DNA of 64,000 bases from Bacillus glycinifermentans (GCF_001042475.2 NZ_LECW02000020.1:62001-126000), one strand, 5' to 3'; positions 8,816 to 20,289 are shown, numbered from the stretch's first letter. A program made the numbers and translations. The notes: generated by a model from the sequence alone, not told the origin.

Positions 8816-8938
8816 TTAACCCCCGACAGGCAATTCCGCTACTTGAACACTTCCTGACGCCGTATTATGGCTCTGGGATAAAGCAGCACCGCCAAAGATC
8901 ACAGCTGTTAACGACAAGCAAAGAATGATTTTTTTCAT
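8816..8938 (-). CDS. phrK: Phr signalling pre-peptide, PhrK-like
   Basis: A 40-residue pre-peptide. It starts 'MKKIILCLSLTAVIFGG', a basic start followed by a hydrophobic export segment, and ends 'VQVAELPVGG'. In the Phr family the exported precursor is cleaved, and a pentapeptide from or near the C-terminus is re-imported by Opp to inhibit the partner Rap. As I recall it, B. subtilis PhrK ends in nearly the same residues and yields ERPVG; the matching peptide here would be ELPVG (residues 35-39). The start codon overlaps the rap stop codon by 1 nt (TAATG), the standard rap-phr arrangement. The processing site is inferred from the family. Confidence 0.88.
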   Translation of the reverse strand: MKKIILCLSLTAVIFGGAALSQSHNTASGSVQVAELPVGG

Positions 8939-10047
8939 TACAATCCCTCACTCCCTAATGATCTCATTTTGTTTTCAGCTTTCATGGCTATTTTAACAAA
9001 TTCTAGTGCTTTCTTGTAATCTCCTTTGTCTTCATAATAGCTTGATATGAGTAAAGAAAGGTCGTAAACGCCGTCTAAATCGTTCATCTCGTCTAAGGAA
9101 TGGATGTCATCTTTGATGCTCCCTACGTTTTCACGACAATACAGTTCATATATAATATTTATTTTCTTTTCATAATGCTTATTCCCGTTTTTCTCTAATT
9201 CCTCTTGTCCCTTTTGATAATAGTAAAGAGCCGCTTCTGTTTCGCCGATTTTGAAAAACTCTCTGACCAGCATGTAAAGAGAGTTAATGTAATAACTCGA
9301 TTCACGCCACTCTGGATTGCTCAACGCGTGCTGTACTGCCAGAATACAATCCTGGGATCGATCTGAATTGGAATAAAGAATGCTGATATTGTGGTGAAGC
9401 ATCGCCTCTAAAAATGGATCGCCAATCTCCTTTGAAATTTCAATCGATTCCGCGAAGTATTTCTCTGCGTCTTTAAAGCGCTGCATCTGCATATAATTTG
9501 TCCCCATGACAACCTGAGAAATCGCCAGCTTCTTTTTATACCCGTCATACATCTTGTAAATATTCATCGCATCTTTTGCATAATTGAGTGAAACCGCATT
9601 TTGCCGGAGAGACATGTACAGCCAGGACACTTTAAAATAAAACTCAGCCGCTTCAATATCATCGGGAATCTTCACTAATTTTTTCTCCGCAACCTTATAA
9701 AGACTGATCGCCCGCTCAAAATTTTTGTTATAGGCTTCGTGCATCGCCTCAAAAAAGTAAAAATAGTAATCGATCATATCATCCGTCTGTTCGATACTCT
9801 TGATTTGCGAAGCGTTAAAATAAGATTGGCGCGGCAAACGTTCTCCCCTTGCATCATAAAGCATCATCCGGTACCGCTCTTCAAGAAGCGAAAAGTAGGC
9901 CAGGACATTTTGGTTTTCTTCCATCTCTGTAAACAGCGACTTAGCCCTTTCAAAAAACGTTTTTGCCTGTTCAATATCGTGCTTTTTAATCGCCAAATGG
10001 AATTCGTTCAAGACACCCGCTACAACTTCAGAAGCGACCTTGTTCAT
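8938..10047 (-). CDS. rapK: Rap family tetratricopeptide regulator, RapK-like
   Basis: A 369-residue all-helical protein with the Rap layout: an N-terminal three-helix bundle ('ASEVVAGVLNEFHLAIKKH', 'EENQNVLAYFSLLEERYRMM') and then TPR repeats. Rap proteins dephosphorylate Spo0F or bind response regulators such as ComA, and are switched off by their Phr pentapeptide. The chosen ATG has GAGGGGG seven nt upstream; the longer frame starts five codons earlier inside that site. The partner phr gene overlaps its stop codon. The RapK assignment rests mainly on the PhrK-like peptide, and its target cannot be read from sequence. A truncated relic of a related rap gene lies near 16.8-17.0 kb. Confidence 0.9.
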   Translation of the reverse strand: MNKVASEVVAGVLNEFHLAIKKHDIEQAKTFFERAKSLFTEMEENQNVLAYFSLLEERYRMMLYDARGERLPRQSYFNASQIKSIEQTDDMIDYYFYFFEAMHEAYNKNFERAISLYKVAEKKLVKIPDDIEAAEFYFKVSWLYMSLRQNAVSLNYAKDAMNIYKMYDGYKKKLAISQVVMGTNYMQMQRFKDAEKYFAESIEISKEIGDPFLEAMLHHNISILYSNSDRSQDCILAVQHALSNPEWRESSYYINSLYMLVREFFKIGETEAALYYYQKGQEELEKNGNKHYEKKINIIYELYCRENVGSIKDDIHSLDEMNDLDGVYDLSLLISSYYEDKGDYKKALEFVKIAMKAENKMRSLGSEGL

Positions 10048-10404
10048 ATCAAGCCCCCTCATTTCATTTAAGATTGTTGTTTATCTTTAACATGATCGTA
10101 TCATATGTGTAAATTTTTGTAATGTCCTTTTGTCAATTAACGAGAGATTTTTGTCAACAATTCGGTTTAAATCCAACATAGCGCAACTCAAGAAAAAAGA
10201 ACTGCTATATAACCGGTCTTTTTGATATTTACTTTTCGTTTACCTGAGGACGCTGTTTCATTATTTCTCAATTTTGCGCTGAAAAAATTCTTTTTCCTGA
10301 AGTGGCTGCCCGTTCATTTGCCTGTCTTGTCATCTCATCAGTCCGCTCAGCGCCGGCAGATCATCCGGCTTCTTCCAAGACCGAGAGCCGAGACAGCAGG
10401 AGAA
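10048..10404. other. intergenic region upstream of rap
   Basis: The first 100 nt should hold the rap promoter. TTGACA is present on the minus strand at about 10131-10136, but no well-spaced -10 is evident. The stretch 10095-10140 is shared with the rap relic near 16.9 kb. The rest contains a plus-strand frame (10222-10440) without a ribosome binding site or recognisable product, and no clear terminator for the FAD oxidoreductase gene. Confidence 0.5.
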
Positions 10405-11730
10405 TCATTTATGCCGCTGATGAGTAAGTATCGGGAATAGTACTTTTGGATGAAACAGATGAAGAGGGCTTCTGATAAGATTCATCACTCTAACTAATCG
10501 AATATATATTTCCGGATCAGAAGCTGAAAGTTCATAAACCTTTTTGCAGTACCATTGCTTAAATGGCTGAACAAAAGTTCGTTCCCCTTTAATTTCGGGA
10601 TGACGAAGAGCCTCTGTTGTCGCCATTTCCCAAGGAACATTGATAATGTTAGAAATCCGCTTATGAAATCTTTGACCAAACCCCTTGCAAGCTTTCTTAG
10701 CTCGGGAAAGAGAAGCTTGCAACTCTAAAGCCTGCATCGCTGCAACAGAAATTCCCTGTCCGAAAAGAGGATCAAAACGGCAATGAGCATCACCGATGAT
10801 GCAGAAACCTTCCGGCATGTTTTTGGCTTGATCAAAACGGCGTCGCACTTGAGCGGGAACTCGATATATTTTAATGTCGGAAAGAGGTTCTGCTCCCTCA
10901 AGAAATTGAAGAACATCAGGAACGGGAAGTCTTTTTGCGTATGAAATAAACTCATCATCTGTTTGTGGCGGAGATGCATTAGCATATCCGCTGAACGTGA
11001 CAGAAAATCGGTTTTCTTCAAGCGTTTGAATATAGGCGCCGTAAGGGTTATCGGGAAAGCTCGGTGATATAAGAAGGTTGTGCCATTCGAGATGTTCTTG
11101 TTTTTGATGAGAATAAAAACGGGTCGCATAAAACAATTGGATCTTCACTTTTTCTTCCTTCACTTTTATATCAAGTGCTCTCAGCCAATCTGTACTTTTA
11201 GAAGCGGAACCGCTGGCATCCACTACTAAACCGGCAGCCAGTTCTTCTGCGAGGCCCGTTTTAAGGAAACGTACTCGGACTCCTAGAACGGTATGGTCAT
11301 GCTTGTTTACTAACAGCTGTTCCACCTTTGTTTCATATAGAGTAGTAATATTGGGAACTTCTTCGACCCGTCTTTGTAAATGCCATTCAAACATCGGCCG
11401 GCTTTGCTGAACCATAGGAAAATCTCCAGAAAACCGTTCTTTCCAATAACCAAAATGGTGCCATTTCAGATCGTTTGTAAAATCAGTGATGATGCTGCCA
11501 TCTTCTATTAATTGAGACATGATCCCCGGAAACAACATCTCAATCGCTTCTTCCCCTCTTTTCAATAGAACATGAGGGTGGTGGCTTTGAGGAACTCTTT
11601 TTCTAGGCGCTTTTTCTTTGTATTCTTGATCTGCTTCTACGATGATGACTTGCTGAAAAAAATGAGACAACGCTTTAGCAGCTAATTTACCGGCAATCCC
11701 GCCGCCAATGACCACAGCTTTTTCCCGCAT
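10405..11730 (-). CDS. FAD-dependent oxidoreductase (monooxygenase-like)
   Basis: A 441-residue flavoprotein of the p-hydroxybenzoate hydroxylase / geranylgeranyl reductase superfamily. The dinucleotide-binding 'VVIGGGIAGKLAA' is at 6-18, with the ribose-binding Glu in 'VIIVEAD' (28-34). The second FAD motif 'IIGDAHCRFDPLFGQGIS' is at 311-328. The start has GGAGG. The rest resembles uncharacterised Bacillus FAD monooxygenase-like proteins. It is a single gene between two decayed areas, with no partner that suggests a pathway, so the substrate is unknown. It may be an accessory gene acquired by transfer. Confidence 0.8.
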   Translation of the reverse strand: MREKAVVIGGGIAGKLAAKALSHFFQQVIIVEADQEYKEKAPRKRVPQSHHPHVLLKRGEEAIEMLFPGIMSQLIEDGSIITDFTNDLKWHHFGYWKERFSGDFPMVQQSRPMFEWHLQRRVEEVPNITTLYETKVEQLLVNKHDHTVLGVRVRFLKTGLAEELAAGLVVDASGSASKSTDWLRALDIKVKEEKVKIQLFYATRFYSHQKQEHLEWHNLLISPSFPDNPYGAYIQTLEENRFSVTFSGYANASPPQTDDEFISYAKRLPVPDVLQFLEGAEPLSDIKIYRVPAQVRRRFDQAKNMPEGFCIIGDAHCRFDPLFGQGISVAAMQALELQASLSRAKKACKGFGQRFHKRISNIINVPWEMATTEALRHPEIKGERTFVQPFKQWYCKKVYELSASDPEIYIRLVRVMNLIRSPLHLFHPKVLFPILTHQRHK

Positions 11731-11814
11731 ATGATATCCTCCATTTGTTTTGTATAGGCATGGCTGAAGCAGCCAGACAACGCACTTATTACAGCTTAAA
11801 AACTTTCAAGATCT

Positions 11815-12055
11815 TTTCCTCATGAATCACCGTAACATTGATTGAATTTCATAATCGCCATTTTCCCTTGTCGGCGACTTCTGTCAGCAACTTCTATATG
11901 GATCATCCAGCTTGCTTTTTTGCTATAATCTTTTGCTGTTTGGGGTAGATCGCTTTTCCTCCTGATGTATAAAAACATGATATTGGTAATTTAATTAATC
12001 ATTAACAATTATATCCTAGATTGATGCAGGGATAAATTACCGGCTTTATGAACAA
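11815..12055 (-). pseudogene. relic of a second helicase-nuclease locus
   Basis: Two short stretches match opposite ends of the intact locus at 36-3960 and are joined directly, in the same orientation. The left part (about 11815-11930) matches the 3' part of the nuclease gene, sharing 'ttcataatcgcc' and 'ggatcatccagct' at corresponding spacing. The right part (about 11945-12055) matches the start and upstream region of the helicase gene, sharing 'atcgcttttcctcctgat' and 'aacaattatatccta'. The ribosome binding site survives but the helicase ATG has become ATC. About 3.6 kb of coding sequence between these ends is missing. The divergence of the remainder points to an old loss. Confidence 0.85.
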
Positions 12056-12100
12056 GCATTACAGAACGCCCTATTGAAACATCAGGCTTTCAAACAAAAG

Positions 12101-12133
12101 AAACCACTCGCCTTCCACAAAGGCAAGTGGTTT
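12101..12133 (-). terminator. terminator of the beta-glucoside operon
   Basis: AAACCACTTGCCTT pairs with AAGGCGAGTGGTTT around a 5-nt loop, followed by a T-rich stretch on the minus strand. It lies 10 nt after the antiterminator stop codon. Confidence 0.8.
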
Positions 12134-12142
12134 AATTATCAT

Positions 12143-12991
12143 TTATTTTAATTGTTGATAAGAAATCAAACGATGGATATGGACAGCCAAGTATGTCAGT
12201 TCATCATTCGGAATGACGTTTCCGTGTACCTGCTTGATATAATCCTTAATTTTGAAAGCTACATCCATTGCTTGCGGATATAAATTAGCAATTTGCTCAA
12301 ATAATTCATTCTCCTGATTTCCCAGCAATTTATCAGCATAAAACCTTTCAACGAAAAATTTAACGTGTGTGATAAATCGGCTGTAATGAATATTCTCTTG
12401 ATCTAATTTCATGTTTAATGTGTAACGGACAAGGTTCACAATACTCCCGATCATTTTTGCATATTTCATTCCATCTTTTGATTCTGTCTCTTCACCTAAT
12501 GCATTAATTAAGTGGAACGCAATATTTGCCGCTTCTTCTTTCGGTAATTGGATCCCAAGTGTTTCATTGATGAGCTGCAGCGCATAATTCCCTGCCTCAA
12601 ACTCTTCCGTATAGTAGTTTTTAATTTCCCAGTAGACGCGATTCGTAATATTGATGTTCTTTTTATAACGCTCTACTGCAAAATTCAAATGGTCCATTAA
12701 TGTGAAGTATACGCCGGAATTTAGCTTTGTTTTTAGTTTTTCTTCTGCATGCTGAACAATTTGCTGGGTCAATTCAATAAATTCTTGCGGCATTGAATCT
12801 ATCAGTTGGAGAAATTCCTTTGCCTTCATATTGTCTACTGACATAAACACTTGATCAGCTTGTTTTTCTTCAATCATATTCCCGGGCTTTTGCCCGTAAC
12901 CGATGCCCCTGCCGCATAAAACCATCTCCTGTCGATTCTGATCCACAGCCAGTACCACACTCGAGTTTAAAACTTTTTTTATTTTAAACAT
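12143..12991 (-). CDS. licT: PRD-containing transcription antiterminator (LicT/BglG family)
   Basis: A 282-residue RNA-binding antiterminator. The N-terminal CAT domain (about 1-60: 'FKIKKVLNSSVVLAVD', 'LCGRGIGYGQKPG') binds the RAT hairpin. Two PTS regulation domains follow (about 65-170 and 175-282), with histidines in 'LMDHLNFAVER', 'NIAFHLINA', 'FITHVKFF' and 'LAVHIHRLI'. In this family those histidines are phosphorylated by HPr and by the cognate EII. The start is the ATG with AAAAGG 8 nt upstream. It is the last gene of the bglP-GH1-licT operon, so the regulator is made only when its own leader is read through. It probably acts on the RAT at 16445-16474. Other LicT paralogues are likely in this genome, so the symbol gives the type rather than strict orthology. 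Confidence 0.85.
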   Translation of the reverse strand: MFKIKKVLNSSVVLAVDQNRQEMVLCGRGIGYGQKPGNMIEEKQADQVFMSVDNMKAKEFLQLIDSMPQEFIELTQQIVQHAEEKLKTKLNSGVYFTLMDHLNFAVERYKKNINITNRVYWEIKNYYTEEFEAGNYALQLINETLGIQLPKEEAANIAFHLINALGEETESKDGMKYAKMIGSIVNLVRYTLNMKLDQENIHYSRFITHVKFFVERFYADKLLGNQENELFEQIANLYPQAMDVAFKIKDYIKQVHGNVIPNDELTYLAVHIHRLISYQQLK

Positions 12992-13020
12992 CGCCATCAC
13001 CTTTTCATGAATGCGGTTTT

Positions 13021-16358
<3,338 letters not shown>

Positions 16359-16402
16359 TGTTTCTCCCCCTTTTCTGAAACATGAGACCTATATTTAGAC
16401 AA

Positions 16403-16453
16403 TAAAAAAAGGACCTAAACCGACAAATTAAAAAATTTATCAGTTTTAGATCC
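16403..16453 (-). terminator. leader terminator controlled by antitermination
   Basis: On the minus strand GGATCTAAAACTGATAAA pairs, with a few G-U pairs, with TTTGTCGGTTTAGGTCC and is followed by seven T. It lies about 50 nt before bglP. Its upstream arm is shared with the RAT sequence, so binding of the antiterminator prevents its formation. Confidence 0.85.
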
Positions 16454-16474
16454 TGCCTGCATGACCAGTCACAT
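16445..16474 (-). promoter_or_regulatory. RAT (ribonucleic antiterminator) for LicT-type protein
   Basis: On the minus strand the leader reads 'GTGACTGGTCATGCAGGC' followed by 'AGGATCTAAAA'. This is the shape of a BglG/LicT-family RAT: ACTG and GCAGGC-type segments, overlapping the first arm of the terminator. It is the expected target of the antiterminator encoded by the last gene of this operon. Confidence 0.75.
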
Positions 16475-16504
16475 GTCTAATTTATCAATATTGGATTTGA
16501 TTAA

Positions 16505-16533
16505 AGTATATATCGGTTTTATGAAAGCGTCAA
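16505..16533 (-). promoter_or_regulatory. sigma-A promoter of the beta-glucoside operon
   Basis: TTGACG (-35, 16528-16533) and TATACT (-10, 16505-16510) with 17 nt between them on the minus strand. Transcription would start near 16498, just before the RAT/terminator leader. Confidence 0.8.
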
Positions 16534-16535
16534 CA
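16522..16535 (+). promoter_or_regulatory. CRE site overlapping the bgl -35 box
   Basis: TGAAAGCGTCAACA matches the CRE consensus TGWAARCGYTWNCW at 13 of 14 positions and covers the whole -35 hexamer. CcpA bound here would compete directly with RNA polymerase, adding catabolite repression to inducer-dependent antitermination. Confidence 0.8.
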
Positions 16536-16577
16536 TTTATTTTGTTTTTTTGGAAGAAGGAAATTTCTTGGTCGAAT

Positions 16578-16735
16578 GGCCTGCAATTTATTCTCAATGG
16601 CTATCATAAACATCTTCAAGGACCCGCAAATCGTGCGCAAAGGCTCCAGGGTTACAGACACATGAATTACACGCTTCGGCTTTATCTCAATCATCGTTCG
16701 CAGCAAAGCATTATCCGACACCACTCCTCAAGCAA
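16578..16735 (-). pseudogene. relic of the 3' part of rlmCD
   Basis: The stretch aligns, in the same orientation, with part of the last 200 nt of the intact rlmCD at 21.04-21.25 kb. Shared strings include 'acccgcaaatcg' and 'cgcagcaaagc', and identity is roughly 80% over the best 105 nt by eye. Read on the minus strand it still gives 'LLRTMIEIKPKRVIHVS', against '[17 protein letters not shown]' in the intact enzyme. The frame is then lost at the catalytic-cysteine loop. Nothing upstream or downstream of this block is rlmCD-like. It could be a displaced target-gene end left by integration at the rlmCD 3' end. Confidence 0.85.
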
Positions 16736-16786
16736 CGAGAAGTAACGAGTACATTCTAATTCTCTTTCTTCTCGAAAAACATTAAC

Positions 16787-16975
16787 TTCGCCTGTTCAAT
16801 ATTTATGCTTTTTAATTGCCAAATGTAATCGTTCAACCACCTCCGCAAGCACTTCTGAACCGATCTTACTCATGCCGAGAACCCGTCTTTCCCTTTAAGA
16901 TTGTTATCTTTCTTAAAATGATCTTATTATATGTGTAAATTTTTATAATAACCTTTTGTCAATTAGTGAAGTGGG
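16787..16975 (-). pseudogene. relic of the 5' part of a second rap gene
   Basis: The block aligns with the first 30 codons and upstream region of rapK (about 9955-10145). Shared strings include 'atatgtgtaaattttt' and 'ccttttgtcaatta' in the 5' region. From an ATG at 16873 (minus) it reads 'MSKIGSEVLAEVVERLHLAIKKH', close to the rapK start, and a 1-nt insertion then breaks the frame at codon 24-25. The remaining 340 or so codons and any phr gene are absent. The start differs enough from rapK to be a separate, older rap paralogue rather than a recent copy. Confidence 0.85.
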
Positions 16976-17392
16976 TTATAAATGGATGACACGAATGCAA
17001 TAGAAAAATATACACTTACATGTTGATTTTTTTAATGCTCTTAATATAAGAAATTAGAATATTAATAAAGATTTTATTGATTATTTGCCAAATCCTGTTG
17101 GAACTGAAACACATTCAGCATTGTAATGCTCCACCAAAAAAAATTACAATATTCGTATACCTAATCTTATATACAGAATACATTTAGAAATGATTATGAT
17201 TTTTCCGATACAGATCGAATTCCTGTCTTGGAATCTTAAATACCAAAATATTTAAAGATTACTTCAATCTAAACTATTCATTAGAGACAAGACCTTAAAA
17301 ACTACGGAATTAAATGCAGACGCAACATATTTCCTGTCTATCATTTGTTTAAAGAGGCTACTATTAACTATGATTATGGAGGGGAAGAAAAT
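16976..17392. other. AT-rich intergenic region with no recognised gene
   Basis: About 415 nt, strongly AT-rich, upstream of vsr. All frames are broken by stops within a few tens of codons. Short conceptual stretches such as 'YDFSDTDRIP' look protein-like, so decayed coding sequence is possible, but I recognise no family. A vsr promoter should lie here; I see no convincing hexamer pair. Confidence 0.4.
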
Positions 17393-17818
17393 ATGACAGA
17401 TGTAATGTCGAAAGAGCAAAGAAGAAAAAATATGCAGGCAATTAAGTCTATTTCAAAACTTGAGGAAAAAGTTTCACGAGAGCTTTGGAAGAGGGGAGTC
17501 CGTTTTAGAAAAAATACTAAGACCTTGTATGGGAAACCCGATCTTTCAATAAAAAAATATAAAGTGGTTATATTTATTGACTCTTGTTTTTGGCATTGCT
17601 GCCCATTACACGGAAATGTGCCAAAAACAAATATAGAATTTTGGGAGAAGAAATTAACGCGCAATAAGGCTCGAGATGAAGAAGTTAACAGATATTACAT
17701 AGAAAACGGATGGTATATTAAAAGAGTATGGGAACATACAATCAAAACTAATCTAGATAAAGTAGTGGACGATATTGTAGAATTTATCAATAATGCAAAA
17801 GGTAATAGTAACAACTAA
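17393..17818 (+). CDS. vsr: very short patch repair endonuclease (Vsr)
   Basis: A 141-residue DNA mismatch endonuclease. It nicks 5' of the T in T:G mismatches that arise when 5-methylcytosine in a methylase target deaminates. The family core is visible: 'SKEQRRKNMQAI' at the N-terminus, 'LYGKPDLSIKK' (about 45-55), 'VVIFIDSCFWHCCPLHG' (about 58-74) with the metal-binding Asp and the Cys/His cluster, and 'WYIKRVWEH' near the end. The ATG with GGAGGGG upstream at 17393 is preferred over the longer frame. It converges on the restriction/methylase pair, whose cytosine-5 methylase explains its presence. Low GC matches the rest of this cassette. Confidence 0.9.
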   Translation: MTDVMSKEQRRKNMQAIKSISKLEEKVSRELWKRGVRFRKNTKTLYGKPDLSIKKYKVVIFIDSCFWHCCPLHGNVPKTNIEFWEKKLTRNKARDEEVNRYYIENGWYIKRVWEHTIKTNLDKVVDDIVEFINNAKGNSNN

Positions 17819-17973
17819 TTCACCTTCTTTTTCATGATATCTAATAAGTTTAAAAGTGAAAAGACTCACCAAGAAGGCGCATTATATAAATTGAAAAACA
17901 ATTTTTATACCAATAAAAACAGTTAGGATCAATATAGCAGGATAGTTGCCATTAGCCTTGGTAACATCTTTTT

Positions 17974-18007
17974 AAAAAAATAGAGCAATTTGTATACAAA
18001 TTACTCT
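17974..18007 (-). terminator. terminator of the restriction-modification genes
   Basis: Near-perfect palindrome 'AGAGTAATTTGTATAC' and its complement (17982-18007), followed on the minus strand by seven T. It lies about 60 nt after the endonuclease stop codon, between the convergent vsr and restriction genes. Confidence 0.8.
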
Positions 18008-18064
18008 ACTAATCTATGAGATTTTTAAATTGGAAAGTTCTCGTATCAATTTAGAGATTTAACC

Positions 18065-19237
18065 TCAGCTTGAATACTTTTCACGTGCATATTCAATAAA
18101 TTTATTTACAGTCCATAACCGTCCCCGATATTCAGAAGGATAGAGTGAATGATATGGTTCCGGGACTACCAGTGTTACTTTTTCATCCGCCATCTCATCC
18201 AGCTGGTTTGGAGATATTCCCTGTTGTAACGTTAACAAATGCTTTACTTCTATTCTGTCTGCCTCATTCAGTATTTGTCTCCATCTGTCCTTACAAGTTG
18301 TTTTTGCACCTAAAAATATAAGTTTATCCTCCGGGAAAGATATATCAGCGTATGCAGCATTTGATGGCAGAAGAAAATCGGGTTTCTTGTTCCCCTCGGA
18401 TTGTCCAGGATGGGAGAACGGAAGAACAAGGGAAGAAAACAGAAAATCAACATGATGTTCCAATGATTTTCCCGCCCTGCTTTTTCTTCTATTTAAAGCA
18501 CTCTTGGAAAAAGCAAGTAGAGACTCCAAATCATTATAACAAAGCTGATCTTTATAAAGCTCCCTCTCAATCTCCCGAAAAACACTGTATTCCGTTTTTA
18601 TCCACTCCAAAATTATCCTGTCTGAGGAAAATTCTCTTTTTTTATAGACCTTTTTATGTATTTCCCTTGCTGCTTCTGCGAGTCGTAAAGTATCTGGGAA
18701 ATATTTAAACGTTGATGCAGCTTTTTCAATTTCACTTTCTAATTTTTTTGTTAATTCCAGATCCGAAACTCTGCCCTCATTATAAACTGCATTGTTACTT
18801 ATTAAAGATAAAGAAAAAGAGTCGATAAATTCTTCAATATCCTCTTCAGTCTCCAAAATATGCACCTGAAAATTTTTAGACTCAATCGGAATAAAAATAA
18901 TTAGATTACCAACTTGTTCCGCCTTATTAAATGGTGAATTGCTCCAGAACCTTGTAATTCGGTACTCATTCCTTGTTCCTTTGCCATAGTAAATTACCCT
19001 GCTATCAAAAGGAGTATAGCCATCAAGGTGTATTTTAACCCACTTGTCTTTGTTCTCTCCTTTCACACCTTTCTCTTCAAAAAAAATATTCCATGCCGAT
19101 TTTGCAATATAAATACCAACTTGGTGTGCACCTGTTAAATCTACATCGTTTGCAGATATAAACTTACAGTAAAAGCGGCCAAATTCCTTGGCGGCCTTGA
19201 TTGCATTGGTCAGTTTAACTGACTCATTTTGTTGCAT
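18065..19237 (-). CDS. EcoRII-family type II restriction endonuclease
   Basis: A 390-residue enzyme with the two-domain EcoRII layout. An N-terminal effector-binding domain (about 1-150) is followed by a C-terminal catalytic domain with '[17 protein letters not shown]' (285-301) and '[10 protein letters not shown]' (311-320). Tyr296, Lys312 and Lys316 keep the spacing of the EcoRII active-site residues Tyr308, Lys324 and Lys328. The length is close to EcoRII (404). Known members cut CCWGG or related sites, and two-site (type IIE) behaviour is likely. It overlaps the methylase gene by 14 nt, so translation is probably coupled. Exact specificity is inferred from the methylase partner. Confidence 0.88.
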   Translation of the reverse strand: MQQNESVKLTNAIKAAKEFGRFYCKFISANDVDLTGAHQVGIYIAKSAWNIFFEEKGVKGENKDKWVKIHLDGYTPFDSRVIYYGKGTRNEYRITRFWSNSPFNKAEQVGNLIIFIPIESKNFQVHILETEEDIEEFIDSFSLSLISNNAVYNEGRVSDLELTKKLESEIEKAASTFKYFPDTLRLAEAAREIHKKVYKKREFSSDRIILEWIKTEYSVFREIERELYKDQLCYNDLESLLAFSKSALNRRKSRAGKSLEHHVDFLFSSLVLPFSHPGQSEGNKKPDFLLPSNAAYADISFPEDKLIFLGAKTTCKDRWRQILNEADRIEVKHLLTLQQGISPNQLDEMADEKVTLVVPEPYHSLYPSEYRGRLWTVNKFIEYAREKYSS

Positions 19238-20210
19238 ACTCCAACCGACCCTCTTTCACTCCTACCAGTATTTCGTTCCGTTCAATAGCCTGTATCATTT
19301 TTTCAGCGATTAAGCTAACTACCGGAACCGCGACACTGTTACCAAACTGTTTATAAGCAGCAGTATTGCTTACTACAATCTTAAATGTTTCCGGAAATCC
19401 CTGCAACCGGGCACATTCTCTTGGGGTCAATTTTCTTGGATTTTTGTCATCCCCTTGGGGGATTAAGATCTCACTTCCATCCTTATAATAACGTGCAGAT
19501 AGTGTTCTGGTATATGAATTTAGATCGGCAAGGCCGTAACCAAATCCGTTACCCTTCTTACTGTGCTTTTCCTTGTAATCCTGAAGATATTTCCAAAGCT
19601 TATCACTGAGAGTATATTTTTCATCAACATTTTTTTCAAGTATAGTATACAGTGCAGGTCCCTTATTAGGTATTTCCGGAAATTCGAATCTAAGAGGATT
19701 TTTGAAGCCTACTATATAAATGCGTTCCCTGTTCTGTGGGACAAGGCCTTTTGCATTTAAAACTTCAGCATAAACAGTGTAGCCCAGTCCTTCCAATACA
19801 TTCATAATCACCTTAAATGTTTTCCCTTTGTCATGGCTTTTTAGGTTTTTTACATTTTCCAATAAAAAAGCCTGCGGCTTTTTTTCTTTAAGAATACGTG
19901 CAATATCAAAAAATAAAGTTCCCTGAGTCTCATCCAGAAAGCCGTGTTCCCGGCCAAGACTTTTTTTCTTGGAAACACCTGCAATACTAAACGGTTGACA
20001 AGGAAATCCTGCGAGCAATATATCATGATCCGGAACATCTTTTTCGTTAACTTGCCGGATGTCACCAACAGGTTTTTCCCCGAAGTTTGCTTCGTATGTC
20101 TCCTGTGCCTTTATGTCCCATTCACAGGAGAAAACACATTCACCATAAGGTTCAAAGGCTGTCCGGATGCCCCCAATACCAGCAAACAAATCAATAAATC
20201 TGTATAACAT
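19224..20210 (-). CDS. DNA (cytosine-5-)-methyltransferase, Dcm/M.EcoRII-like
   Basis: A 328-residue C5 cytosine methylase with all major motifs in order: I '[16 protein letters not shown]' (5-20); IV 'GFPCQPFS' with the nucleophile Cys71; VI 'LLENV' (116-120); VIII '[11 protein letters not shown]' (158-168); IX '[10 protein letters not shown]'; and X '[10 protein letters not shown]'. The target-recognition stretch 'GNGFGYG...[17 protein letters not shown]' closely resembles Dcm/M.EcoRII, which methylate the inner cytosine of CCWGG. It protects host DNA from the EcoRII-type enzyme encoded just downstream. A -10-like TATAAT lies at 20244-20249 on the minus strand. Confidence 0.92.
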   Translation of the reverse strand: MLYRFIDLFAGIGGIRTAFEPYGECVFSCEWDIKAQETYEANFGEKPVGDIRQVNEKDVPDHDILLAGFPCQPFSIAGVSKKKSLGREHGFLDETQGTLFFDIARILKEKKPQAFLLENVKNLKSHDKGKTFKVIMNVLEGLGYTVYAEVLNAKGLVPQNRERIYIVGFKNPLRFEFPEIPNKGPALYTILEKNVDEKYTLSDKLWKYLQDYKEKHSKKGNGFGYGLADLNSYTRTLSARYYKDGSEILIPQGDDKNPRKLTPRECARLQGFPETFKIVVSNTAAYKQFGNSVAVPVVSLIAEKMIQAIERNEILVGVKEGRLEYATK

Positions 20211-20259
20211 AAATCCTCACCTCCGAACACTTGTCCTATAAGCATTATAGCAAAGTTTA

Positions 20260-20289
20260 TTGGATAACGGTTATTTTTTGTGATAAAAT
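20260..20289 (+). promoter_or_regulatory. putative promoter of the 96-residue orphan gene
   Basis: TTGGAT (20260-20265) and TAAAAT (20284-20289) are 18 nt apart. The region is divergent from the methylase promoter, whose -10 is 11 nt away, so the two promoters overlap and could interfere. Confidence 0.45.

Noticed and set aside
10080-10145. sigma-A promoter of rap with TTGACA
   Set aside because: TTGACA is present but no -10 lies at 16-18 nt; TATGAT is 25 nt away. Not called.
10222-10440. 72-codon plus-strand frame
   Set aside because: No ribosome binding site, overlaps the end of the FAD oxidoreductase gene, and the translation resembles no protein I know.
16461-16745. 94-codon plus-strand frame upstream of the bgl operon
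   Set aside because: It runs antisense across the bgl promoter and the rlmCD relic; the real homology is on the minus strand.
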